DNA from: Pilaira anomala
Taxonomy: Eukaryota; Mucoromycota; Mucoromycetes; Mucorales; Mucoraceae
Direction of reading: 5' to 3'
Assembly (NCBI GenBank): GCA_025716855.1
Contig: JAIXMQ010000042.1
Span: forward strand, 62,001 to 126,000
DNA: 64,000 bases
The notes beneath the pieces are model-generated. The model had not been told where the DNA came from. It ran no database searches and saw only the letters and a list, made by a program, of their open reading frames with translations. Each line of letters begins with the position of its first letter. The first letter of the stretch is position 1. The position numbers and the translations under genes are program-made. Shown one piece after another: positions 1 through 11,190 of this stretch.

Positions 1-509
1 TAAAAGTAAACTCGTCTACACCACAATCAGGAACTCCGAAGGTCGATTGTTGATGTCACGAATCGCATTTTTTTTTTTTCAGTGGTGCCGATTGTGGTGC
101 CCCAAGAATTCACCTTTTTTTTTTGTTACCAGGAATGCTTCAAAAGTATATTTTTATAATTGGTGACTTACGGATTTGATTGGACTAAAGTTGGCTGGAA
201 TTTTAGGAGCCAGTCAGCTTTTTCGAATGAAAATAGCAGTTTAGCCACATATTTAAAATGTTGATTTTTATTGGTTCGAGCACAGATCTGCCTTTCTCTC
301 GCCATAATTAGTGTACAGAAGTAAATGCTCATAATATGTTGATTGGATAACATATCTTTTATGATTAAGCTATACGAATATAAAAAAAATATAAATGAAT
401 TAATTTGAAAAGACTTTTGATTATAGTCAATAAAAGGCTTTTCCTCTTAATTTTATTTTTTAAATAAACTCCATCAATCATATCGTCGTATTAACAAAAA
501 AAAAAACCA

Positions 510-3500
510 AACCAACACCTACTCACCCATTGCCCATTCGTGCCATGAGTGAACACCAAGCTAACGCAGGAATATCCTAGACGAAAGTGGTAGCTAGGGG
601 TCTGAATGCTCGAGTCCCTGCACCCATTCGTGAAATTGATAAAGAAGGTAATCGAGAAAGTTTCACCACTCGAGTTCTTTTTGAAACGCTAGCCATTGCT
701 GCTTAAAACCGATCCAAACAAGTTACATCGATCATTCAAACAGCACTTTCTTGCAAATCAGTAGTTTTCGAATTTCCTTCGACTACATTCAATACACGTA
801 TTGACGTATATAAGCTCATTCTCGAACAGATCGGTCCTGTTGTTGGAAATGGATTTAACCCTATATCGCTCAAGGGTTCCTGAGAATTGTTTCGACTGAA
901 TTTCGAGATACTCTCCACACAGCTAAGGTTATTCAGCAAGGTGTTACCGTGGACCACATCCAGTTTAAAGCTACACCTTTTAAAGATACTGCTTCTAGCT
1001 CCAGTGAATTAATCCGCGTTAATTTAACTTTTTGATATTCTCTGTCTTCAAGAGGTATCTGCATTTCATTCACAATATTCTCTTACTGAGGAACAACAAC
1101 TCTATTTTCAACTCTTTCTTTTTCCAAATCGGTCTTCAGTGACCACTAAATGCAATGCTATTATTTGCCTCAATAACAATCTACAACTCAAAGATGAAGT
1201 GGTATCCAGAGATCAACGCAGTATTGCAACATATGTTATCAACTCTTCAGACGATACAGTGGCATCAATTATTAATATATACGCCCCAGCATCATCCACC
1301 GAAAGATCATTATTCTTTACCAGTTTCCCAGATCTTCCTTTTTTAAATTACATCACTACTGATTTTGCAGGTTTTATCTTGGGGGATTTCAATATGTCGT
1401 TGCCCCCTACTACCGGTACTGAAGATTGGAAGAAGGATTGGATCTCTACCAATTTTTTTAACTGCTTCCCTGCTGGCTCAACTAGCCAAGTGTTTGGATA
1501 CAGATGAATTAGTCACTGCTATACCGCTGATATCATATGGGAAGCCAGGAATATTATCAGTCCTTATATTCAGTAGACGATATATTAGAAGATGACATAG
1601 AGGCTCTATTAACTAGTGTCCCATCAAATACTGTACTCAATTCATCCCAACAAGAGATGTTAGATGTAGACCCTACAGAAAGTGAGATTATGAGTGTTGT
1701 GGACGATACACCCAATGGTAAAAGTCTCGGTTTGGATGGCATCCCTTTTGAAGTATATCATTATATTTTTACGACGTTTTATTCTGCACGTACTTTATTT
1801 TCTAGGGTATTGAAGGATGCTTTTACTACCAGATCTTATCCTACCTCTTGGGAACAAACCCGAATGATACTGTTATTTAAAAAAGGGGATCCCACTTTAC
1901 TCAGTAATTGGCAGCCTCTTTCACTTATTAACACGGATGCCAAAATCTTCACTAAGCTTCTCGCTAATCGATTCAATCGTGTCTTGTCGTCCTTAATAAA
2001 CTCATATCAAACTGGTTTTATACGCAGCCGGCTGATTTCTGATAACGGTTGGGTAAACCTGCTGCTTCACATCGCGATATAAACCGGTATCCTATCGACC
2101 CTCAGTCCTTACCGAATTTTAAATTGTTGAGCTCGCCGATGACCTTGAAGTCTTTTTATCATTTTCTGCTGAATAGACCCATCTCCAACGTATTCTGGCA
2201 TGTTAAAGTCGAGCAAGCAACGCCAAGGTGAATATACAGAAAACAGAACTAGTATCTTTATCAGGTCTGTCGCATCCCGAGTGGAAGGCCATCGCATCTG
2301 AAACATGTATCTCCTATCATACTGGTGCCTCAACTTCAGCCGTACATTACCTAGGGTATCCTTTATGCTCAAATCAGTCCCGGTTACTTCACTTCCTAGA
2401 GGATATCAAGACAAAAAATCAAGACCCACTCAATTATTTTACGTGAACGACATCTGACGATTCGTGGCTCTTCATTGGTAGCGAACTCTCTATTACTTAG
2501 TCGACTCTGGCATATTCTAAGGGTGGTGCCTATACCGGCTACTTGGCTACTTGAAATTCAACGTACTATACGAGCTTTTGTTCTTCCACTTTGGCTAGCT
2601 CCTGCTGGGGATCTAATATACTTACCTAAAACACATGGTGGTTTAAGTGTTGTCAATCCACATATCCAACAGCTATCTTTACAACTTATATACCTTCAGC
2701 GTTTGTTACATACAAAATCTTCAACCGATTTTGACACACCTCTTATATGTGCATCATGTATATATATTTGCACTGGTCACCGTAACTTTCTGCCTTGGTT
2801 TCGACATCCTTCTCTTTATGTTCCTATGTTAAAACATCTTCCTACGATGACGCATTTAACCAGGTTAATAACACTGCTACCTCCTTTGAAATTTAACTCT
2901 ACCTGGTCTGGTCTCTGGCTATATCTGATTCTCCTTTACGATTTGCGCTATTCTCTTCAGAACCGTCTAGTGATGGCTCCCACAGTAGTACTACTAGTAA
3001 CGCTGGTATCGATCCTAATAAAATAGCTACACGGTATTTAGTCTCTGATGATGTTATGGATTGGTTATCCACGGCCAACCAGTTTCACAATTGTTTATCT
3101 TTTGAAGTACCTAAACCAGGTTTACCTGCACGAATATACCGTCAGCTTCAATCTCCTGATAGTGGTATATCTTGGTCTTCGTCATTAAAAAAGAAACTGG
3201 ATTACTTGAAGGTCACCAGGTCTGGTAAAATCCCTATCCCGTACGCTATCCTTAGTAACTATCTTTCTCCTGACCTCTGGAAATTCTTTTGGTCTCTCTC
3301 TCTCTGCCTCACAAGGTGGTAACCATTTGGTGGCGCTTACTTCAAAATAAAATTGGCTGTCAAGCAACTTTGTTCCGGTGGAATTCTCAATTATGGTCCT
3401 CTTCACTGTGTAGAATATGCAAGTCTGAGTCCGAGACCATACAACACTTCTTTGTCTCATGCTTTCACAAGTGGTCCTTTTGGGAATCTCAACTAGCCGG

Positions 3501-3820
3501 CTTACAACTAACTGCCAAGTTCCCAACTCCAGAGCCAGTTTGGCTTTCCATTTATACATTACACGATGAGTCTGGTGAGTTAATCGATTAGGCTATCCTC
3601 CTTTCTCTAGGAACCATATTAGAAATCGTCTGGCGCCACCACTGGATGTGCATCTTTAACAACACGTCTTGGTCCAACGTTCTAGCTGACTCTTTACATA
3701 ATTATTCTCTTTCTCATTATCTCACTACGACTGCTAATTCTCATGAACCTATAGACATTAGCTAATAACTTCCTTTTTAACTCATTATTTTAATGAAAGA
3801 AAAAAAAAAAAAAAAAAAAA
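510..3820 (+). pseudogene. Degenerate LINE-type non-LTR retrotransposon, left copy
   Basis: Conceptual translation in shifting frames gives an ORF1-like remnant (~560-860), an endonuclease with LCLQEV (~1040), NIYAPAS and FILGDFNMS (~1280-1400), and a reverse transcriptase start with SWEQTRMILLFKKGD, NWQPLSL and QTGFI (~1850-2030). A LADD catalytic motif follows (~2130), then the YLGYPL thumb region (~2345) and a zf-RVT finger, CRIC...ETIQHFFVSC (~3410-3460). It ends in a poly-A run at ~3800-3820, as expected for a LINE 3' tail. It is dead: there are many stops and frameshifts, and the RT segment between QTGFI and ADD is missing (join near 2070-2110). A further ~190 bp is absent at ~3190 compared with the right copy. 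Confidence 0.85.
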
Positions 3821-4540
3821 GTCAATATAAACTAAAGTTTTATAGGTTTTCATTAAAAAAACTTATTTAGCAATATACAGATTCAATGCATATGAAGAAA
3901 GGGACTTAGATGTATTATAAAACAAAACAAAAGAGACATAGTTATTAGGGTCTTATTACACACATTTATGAACATAATTTATTATTTTAAAGATGGATAT
4001 TTATTTATTATTCAATTGATATGATAGTTCCTTTAGTTAGAGCAACAGGAGGCACCACGTGAAGGTAGAACTAAGAGCCTCCCATTTTCATAGCTCAACA
4101 CCGGCTATGGGGAATTTCAACCCTAGGGAAGCAAACCAAAAAAGTCGTAGCAGTTACCAACTAAAATTTAGTGAGTATGCAGAAATGAATGTGTAATTAT
4201 ATATATATATATATACTTACCATTGATGATACCAATCAGAGCATAAAAGCTGGCGGCTGATGTATGCGTAAGAGCAGAGGTTTGCGCGTTAAGCCAAACG
4301 TGCAACACTCTCGGTCAACCTGAACTCCGAGGATCGACCCAACACGCGTCGACCAGAACACCAGGAATCGATCCGTAGACCAGAACTCAAGGGAGCGATC
4401 CAGACCCTCGCATTGACCAGAACTCAAGGGAACAGATTGGCGCACGTGCAGCTGGCATTCCACACTGAGAGTTCCTACATATAATCAGGCCAGCCATCCA
4501 AAGAGAAGGAACCTACTACATTCGGGGAAACCATGCCAGT

Positions 4541-4735
4541 AGAGAAACCATATCACCAGAGAAAACCATATCACGAGAAAACCATATCACCAGAGAAAGC
4601 CATATCACCAGAGAGGAACATGAAAGTAAAGAAAGAATAAAAAGTAAAGAAAGAATAAAAAGAAAAGAAAGAATAAAAAGAAAAGAAAGAATAAAAAGTA
4701 AAGAAAAAAATAAAAAGTAAAGAAAGAATAAAAAA
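4541..4735. repeat. Two adjacent minisatellites in the left arm
   Basis: Positions ~4541-4614 hold about four degenerate copies of a unit reading roughly AAACCATATCACCAGAG. Positions ~4624-4735 hold about six copies of an AAGAATAAAAAGTAAAG unit. Both are mirrored in the right arm (~45537-45740), where copy numbers differ slightly. Just upstream (~4300-4440) is a looser repeat built on GACCAGAACTCAAGGGA. Confidence 0.8.
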
Positions 4736-5740
4736 TGATTGACCTATTTATATGTTTTTACGATGAAAAAAATTTTTTTTATCATGTGTCTATTAGCTTC
4801 AGATGTGTTTACATTGTAATGACGTTTTCTTTTTATTTACTTTCACCTGAAGAAAAAAAATACACAAAAAAAAAAAAAAAAAAAAAAAACTCCATTTGAC
4901 ATCCTTGAAGGCTCTCAAATTTACAGCAAATCTTTTTTTTTTTTTTTTTTTTTTGTTAACAAGAATTTGACGTATCCTTAAAATATATTTTTATTAAAAA
5001 CAAAGACCGCTCACACTGCGTAGTCTTGTGTCACCTCTCGTAAACAAACTCCTTTCTCTTCAAACATGATAAATTGCACTTTTGCTCTTTTTTTTTTTAT
5101 ATATATATAATCAATTCGAGTATAAGATATTTATGTATCTGTAATAATATGTAAAAGCTTTTCAATCTGGTTAGAAAAAGGCGATTTTATTACACGATAT
5201 TATTTTTTTTTTCATGCAAAAATAGGGGGTTAGTCAAGTGATTTAAAAAAAAAATATCTAAAGATATATTCCTTATTCAGCAAAAACTAATGGAAACGTG
5301 AATACACAAAAAACAAAGCTATTTGCTTCATTACCTTTTTATAAAAATTAAAAAATGAATTCTATGTACAACAGTGTAGTACCGTACAGCCAAAAAAAAA
5401 AAAAAAAATCCAAGGTAGATAATATTCACTGATAAAAGTTATAAATAAAGGGGAAAACACCATCATTGAAGAAAAATAGAGTAAGGAAAACAAATATAAA
5501 GCAATCTGGAATTAACAAGTAAAAAACAGAAGAAATTTTTGTTACCTTGACAAACAGTTCACTTTATTATTTTTTTATGACAATGGCTACTTAAGGTCAT
5601 TTACAATTACATAACAGAACGGGCATTTTGTTAAACGATAGCAAAGAAAGTCAAAAGTTCATTCGGAATTTCAAACCTAAAGAATCCTTTAATATCTATC
5701 ATTGCCCGGACTCAAAAACTTTTTTTTTTCTTTCAATTTT

Positions 5741-6758
5741 CTATTTAGTTTCTAAAAAGAATAGACAACACGCAGTTTAGTGATGAGCGTGAACACACTT
5801 TAAGAGAAGTAGCAGCTTTAGGGAATGTCAAAGCTACTGTTCAGTTAGCTCATTCAGGTGTCAACCTCAACTCTCAAAAAATGTTATGAACGGATGGTAA
5901 GTTCTTGTTCATACGACTGAAAAGCACAGCTAAATAACTCGACTTTTTTTTTTCTTTCTTTTCTTTCCCTCTTTCTCTCTTACTTGACAGGACCGCTTTA
6001 CACTGGGCAGCTCATAGCGGCCATATTAATGTCATCACAGCGTTATTAAAAAATGGTGCTGACCCATTGATCAAAACAAAGAAAGGACAAACAGCTTTAG
6101 ATTTGGCCGCCAATAACGAAGAAGCGGTTTCTATTTTACGTTTAGCAGTTGATGATGTACCTGTATCTGTCGGTCCTGAGCCTTCACTTCCTATTGTCCC
6201 GACCTACATCAAAAATCCCGATTTAGATAAGACTTAGTTGATGCCAGAAGAATTCTCTGAGAATAAACTTGAAAATGTTGTAAGAAAGCAAAATGCAGCT
6301 GAATCATTACAAAATCCTGAGCCTGTTGCTGCTGCTGCTGCTACATCTGATACTAAAGGTAATGTATCCTGTGTGTATGGAATGTATATAAGATGGTATA
6401 AATAGCTTTAATCTATACGACAGGTGCTGGATCGTCAAATGAGGAATTGGAAGTTTTGGTCTATTTATCTGCACGCGAAGATGCTAGTTTACTTGGATAT
6501 GAATTTTTGAAATACGAGACAATTGAGGAAGCTATTAAACAGATCAACGAGGTAAGTTATTTGAATTATGGGTAATACGATTGAAAAATAGAGAGAATCT
6601 AAAAAATTGAGCAGGAGATTGATGGATTATCAGAGAACTTTAACATTTCTTGCCATAACGGTAAAGTGAACATCCCTATTGATTCTAAACACATGAACAA
6701 AATATTGTCGGATATCTTTAGATCTGAAAATGATGTTTTGATCGTCATTCCCCTTTAA
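5741..6758 (+). pseudogene. ANKRD40-like ankyrin protein, 5'-truncated pseudogene
   Basis: Four exons are readable: ~5741-5896, 5991-6358, 6424-6551 and 6615-6758. The protein begins EREHTLREVAALGN, continues with NGWTALHWAAHSGH (ankyrin repeats) and LPIVPTYIKNP, and ends in a C-terminal domain finishing DVLIVIPL. This order matches animal ANKRD40 (EREH start, NGWT-LHWA ankyrin, P-YxxNP linker, conserved C-terminal domain). It is broken three ways. No start codon exists, because the upstream exon would fall inside the repeat arm ending at 5729. A one-base deletion in the A-run near 5876 shifts the frame before NGWT. An in-frame TAG lies at ~6236. Splice sites are otherwise clean, so decay looks recent. 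Function of the family is poorly known. Confidence 0.8.
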
Positions 6759-9572
6759 ACTGATGTAAGTATGCCACGTTTACATTGTGTTATCTTAATA
6801 ATATATACTCAATCTTTCCAGTAGATATAGTGTAATAATAATAATGAATAAAATGTACAAAATAAAAAAGTAAATCCTCCTCAGTCTTTATACGTTGTAG
6901 TATGGTATATTCAGTTTATAATAGTTGAGATGAAAGTTCATAGTTACTTTTGTCTCTCTCTCTCTATTTGAAACATTTGAACCAAGATAAAGAAACTTTA
7001 TTTTTAGTGAAATCTATTATTGCATGAATCATTTTTATTTTGACATTATTCATAGCTGTCAAAACAACTAATTCATTTTATATAACAAAACTTTGCCAGT
7101 AAGAATTCATTAAAAAAAATTTAATTAATAACTTTGGTATTTTTTATACAAAGTAATTTGGGTTGATTTCAAAGCCATATCTTCAGTAACACGATCAATT
7201 CCATCCAATAACGCTGTAGTTACTTTTGAATATTGCGATCTTGATATGTATAAGCTAGTTAAATCCATTTCCTAATTCTTCATTAATTAAATATCCAGAT
7301 ACATGTAATTGGCCTTGAAAATTTCCTGCATGTTCGAAAGACTCTGCTTGACAACACATATACCAATTTCAATCACCAGATAAAAATAAAAATTAAGAAA
7401 TTGTGTTGCATTAATGAATTGGTCAAGCCTTGATTACATCTTCAAGCTGACTAATTGTTCTGATATATCGCTTAATGAATCATCCATCAAAATTACCTTT
7501 ATTGTATATATAAATAGTCATGTCATTTTTTTTTTTTTTTTTTTTTTTTGGAGATTTCAGCAATACTATCATCATCGTACTTTTGCATGTGAGCCAAATT
7601 AATACTTACAAATATTCAACTTGAATAATATTTCCACTTTGGCACTTATGCTCATTAAAATTTTAACGGTAGCACCTATAAAGTTAAGACAGCTGGAGAT
7701 TGTTGGTATAACCGTTTCTGGTAAGTAATACTGGGAAGTCAGTTTGATAATGAATAAAAATTAATGTCATATATAATATATAGGTTTGTTTATTAAACTT
7801 TTAGCTATGTATTTCCCAAATTTGTATGTTTGTCGCATGCGGAAGACAGAAGTAACCAGATGCCCATCAAGTTAAGGTCTTTTTATTTAATCAATTATAA
7901 AGTGTTGCGCTGATTTGGTCTTCTCGTTTAATAATGAAAAAAACAATTGGAACGATTACAGAAGGAAGATCCTATTACAAATTTTAAACTAATAGCACTC
8001 TTCTGACAAAAAGCGGAAAAATATGATATTCCTACATATAATCTTATTTTCTCTATTTTAATTAAAGTATAACTACTTTTTTTTTATTATATAAAAACAT
8101 GTACATACAACCTCGTCTTATATATTCGTAGCACTCATACATTATGAAGGTAAAAACATTGGTGGCACCTAATAAGAAAATTCCTCTTGACTACGAATAC
8201 ATGTATCCTAATATAATTTAAATTTTCTAATGTCTTGTTATTTATGCAAAAATTTAACTTTCGGGTAACCAAATAAAGTTCTGGATAGATTTTGGATTGC
8301 TTGTCTTAATGTAAAGAAAGGGTCTCTCTCTTACTTACCTTAGCTCAAAATAAATAAACAATCATTATTAATCATCATAGTATGAATGGTATCAAATCTA
8401 TACCAATGTTTACAGAGAAAAAAAAAACGTATTGCCAAAGCTAAATATTCTTACCGCTCGGGAAAGCATGAAAAATGGGTTTTTGCAGATCTTTATAAAT
8501 AAGAAATTCGTATCCCTGCTGTTGTCCAACTTGGACATAAAACTTTAAAAAAAAAAAAAAAAAAAGAGGGGTCCTTTATTTACGGATGGAATGAGCATTT
8601 TATAATATTTTCTTATTTATTCAAGATAATTGTTTTTTTTAAAAAAAAAAATAATACACTTTCAATGGGACCCGAAAAAAAATAATAAAGTAGTAAATTA
8701 GGAATAGAATGCAAAATTCTGGGTTTTTTTTTTGATGTGATAATGCAGAGCGGAGAAGGAGAGGGACGGATATAAGACACTTTGCAGCAAATATGTATAA
8801 CAAATCACTCAAACACGTAAAAAGAAATGGGATTGCATATTTATACGTCTTGACGACTTTTTTTTTAAAAAAAACTGTGTTGTACACTAGAGTGTTACAA
8901 ATAACTCTGCATAAAAAAAACTAAAAAGAAGATATACCCTCAAATAAATGGTATAAAAAATAAGAGAAAAACGGTAGAACTAGAAACACTACCAGGGTAA
9001 ATTAGCGCCGCTTAATTTGTACCACATCGTTTTAAGTTGACTTTTTAGTAACATCTTTTTACAGAAAAAGAAGATGTAAGTTGTTTTAATTGAACCAAAA
9101 AGTAAAAAAAGATTAGGGCTTATTTTAAAGTTATAATGTGAGAAATCAAGTGCTTCAATATATGGTTTGGAATTAATCAATCGAATGATTTGTGTATTTG
9201 TTATACAAAACATGTTTTTCTTGTTCAAATCCGGGGTTATTTTATTTTATTTTGTTACTAATTTAAGGAGTTTCCCTGATCATTTAATGTTAAAAAAATA
9301 ATGTAGAGGAGGAGGAGGAGGAGGAAGGACCAAGTTATTATGTAAAATAGTACATGTTTAAAAGGGTGAAGCAATTGAAAAAGAGAGGGAGTGTGTGTGG
9401 TTACATCGATAGGCGGTTTAAAGAAACCAAGGGGAATGTCAATAACTATATGTACTACATCAAAAACTCGTGTATACTTGACAAAGTTAAAAAAAAAAAG
9501 GTTTATTTTTACCTCTCTCTTTTTTTTATTTTATTTTCTTCTTTTCTAATATTAAAAAAAAACCAAAACATA
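6759..9572. other. Gene-poor intergenic region
   Basis: No convincing gene was found. It contains long T and A runs, a possible coding relic on the minus strand at 7125-7600 (listed separately), a GGA trinucleotide tract at ~9309-9326 and the presumed promoter of the downstream coiled-coil gene. Short open frames here are low-complexity. Confidence 0.5.
7125..7600 (-). pseudogene. Possible coding relic, unidentified
   Basis: A 47-codon minus-strand frame at 7125-7268 reads MDLTSLYISRSQYSK and ends TLYKKYQSY. Immediately upstream, in another frame, is a normal-looking stretch containing SFEHAGNFQGQLHVSGYL (~7270-7365), and further up a piece reading MDDSLSDISEQLVSLK (~7440-7490). The composition resembles real protein more than shadow frames do, but the pieces are separated by frameshifts and stops and no family was recognised. 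It may be a decayed gene or chance. Confidence 0.25.
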
Positions 9573-11177
9573 ATGAGAACTTCAGTAGAAATGTCACAAC
9601 CATACCCAACACAACAAAGAGATTCAATAAGCCTTTCAGGTGATGCAGTTCCAAGATTCAGTGTGAATTCCAACCTTATGAATTACTCTATACCCAAAAA
9701 CGAACATACCCTCACAAAAAAAATTTCATCGAGTTCACCACTGCGGGAAAACAACAGTAAAAGAGAAATTCAAAGAGGCGATTCAGATACACGTACAAGA
9801 CAGTTAGAAGCACAAATTGAACAATTAACGTTACAGAATGTCAAATTACAAAGAACAAATCGATTATTAAAAGTAGATACAGATAATTTAATTGAACAAA
9901 AGACAAGCCCTTTAGAAAAGACAATACAAGAATTAACTGTAGCGAATGTGAGATTACAAAGAGCTTCAAAATTATTGCAACAAGAATTAGATGAAAAGAC
10001 AAATCAGTTTAATATGCTACATCATAACCAAATAATGCAAATGAAGTCGGTTGGCCCAGAATATGAATTTTTAGTTCAAAATATAAATTTACTTCAGAGA
10101 CAGGTTAGTTTTTTATTTGTTTGTTTTCATAAATAAAAGGTTAACTTTATTCTTTTAAAAAAGATTGCGGGGCATCCTACTTGTGATGATACATGTTGTT
10201 TTACTATGCAACCTATTGATCAATCTACTATGGTCATGACTTTACCTTCACCTGAAAATGAAGAAGAAGAAGAAGTAGAAGCACAACATATTTGTAGACC
10301 TGTAATTCATTCCACTATCTCTCAAGGTTCTTATGCTATCGAATTGGAAAACAAAATCGCTAGATTAGAACGATTAATAGATGAAATGGATGAAGAAAAG
10401 GAATATTCTAAGCGTCAAGAAGGATATAAAGATAATGATGTAGAAACATTAAAGAAAGAATTAAGAATTAAAGATGAAATCGTATCACAGTTAGAACAAG
10501 ATTTTATGGGATTAGAAGATCAAATTGAACACTTGCAAAAGGTATAAAAACAAGACATTATATAGTTACTATTTTATCCCCAATAAAATCAAATATTAAA
10601 TGAAAATAAATATGAATAGGAACTTCAAGATCAATCCATATTTTCACATAGCGGTAATAGATTATTAACACCACCACCACCTATGATTCAAAGAGATCCC
10701 AAAAGACAATCACACATGTTGATGGAATCCAAACGTAGATCACTTGCAGTAAAAGATACAGATTTATTAGAACAAATGCTTAGAGGAGATTTAGAAGAAT
10801 TTGATCAATATCAACCATCAGAAGGAGAAGAAGAAGAATCTGAAGACGATATCATTAGTAAATTAGAAGAATCCATTCGTGCCTCAAGTCCATCAGCTGT
10901 CATGATTGAAGAGTTTAATGATAAAAAAGGTACTACAACTGATTGTATTACATGCCATGGATTCCCATGTACCTTTCCATGCGAACATTCACTAAATCCT
11001 ACATACAGTAAAAAAGACGACCCGTTTGCGTTATTTACGGGTGCTACCATAGTATTAGGCATTGCTTCTCAATTAGGCATCACCGATGATTGGACGGTTC
11101 CTATCACTCTGGCTACTTTAGTTTCTGGTTTTTTATGGACTGGAAACAAAAACAAGAAGAAAATTATTAAACAATAA
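9573..11177 (+). CDS. Coiled-coil protein with hydrophobic C-terminus
   Basis: Three exons (9573-10103, 10164-10541, 10620-11177) join in frame to 488 aa. The ATG at 9573 was chosen because upstream in-frame sequence is low-complexity lysine-rich. The N-terminal ~70 residues are polar. Two near-duplicate heptad blocks follow (QLTLQNVKLQRTNRLLK and ELTVANVRLQRASKLLQ), then a further coiled coil in exon 2 with long acidic stretches. A cysteine patch (CITCHGFPCTFPC) precedes a hydrophobic segment of ~35 residues (FALFTGATIVLGIASQLG, then TLATLVSGFLW) and a lysine-rich tail, which suggests a tail-anchored or hairpin membrane protein with a cytosolic coiled coil. I do not recognise the family. A Tc1 transposon end lies 13 bp after the stop, so it supplies most of the 3' flank. 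Confidence 0.75.
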
Positions 11178-11190
11178 AACATTAGATATA

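Larger units (their letters stand above)
7..5729. repeat. Left arm of a giant inverted repeat
   Basis: This stretch is the near-identical reverse complement of 39888-51540 once right-arm insertions are discounted. Matching landmarks include the GGTGCC-rich outer end (7-113 against ~51430-51540), the LINE body, the minisatellites near 4540-4735 and the inner end at a poly-T tract (5720-5729 against poly-A at ~39889). Differences are scattered substitutions plus a few indels. Relative to the right arm it lacks the MULE, a ~1.07-kb block near position 113, ~190 bp inside the LINE at ~3190, and smaller blocks between 5200 and 5450. Matching stops at about position 7, but the window ends there, so the true outer edge is uncertain. 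Confidence 0.9.

Noticed and set aside
736..957. Open frame on the minus strand in the LINE region
   Set aside because: It is the shadow of the ORF1-like remnant on the plus strand and has no independent support. The same applies to its mirror near 49512-49715.
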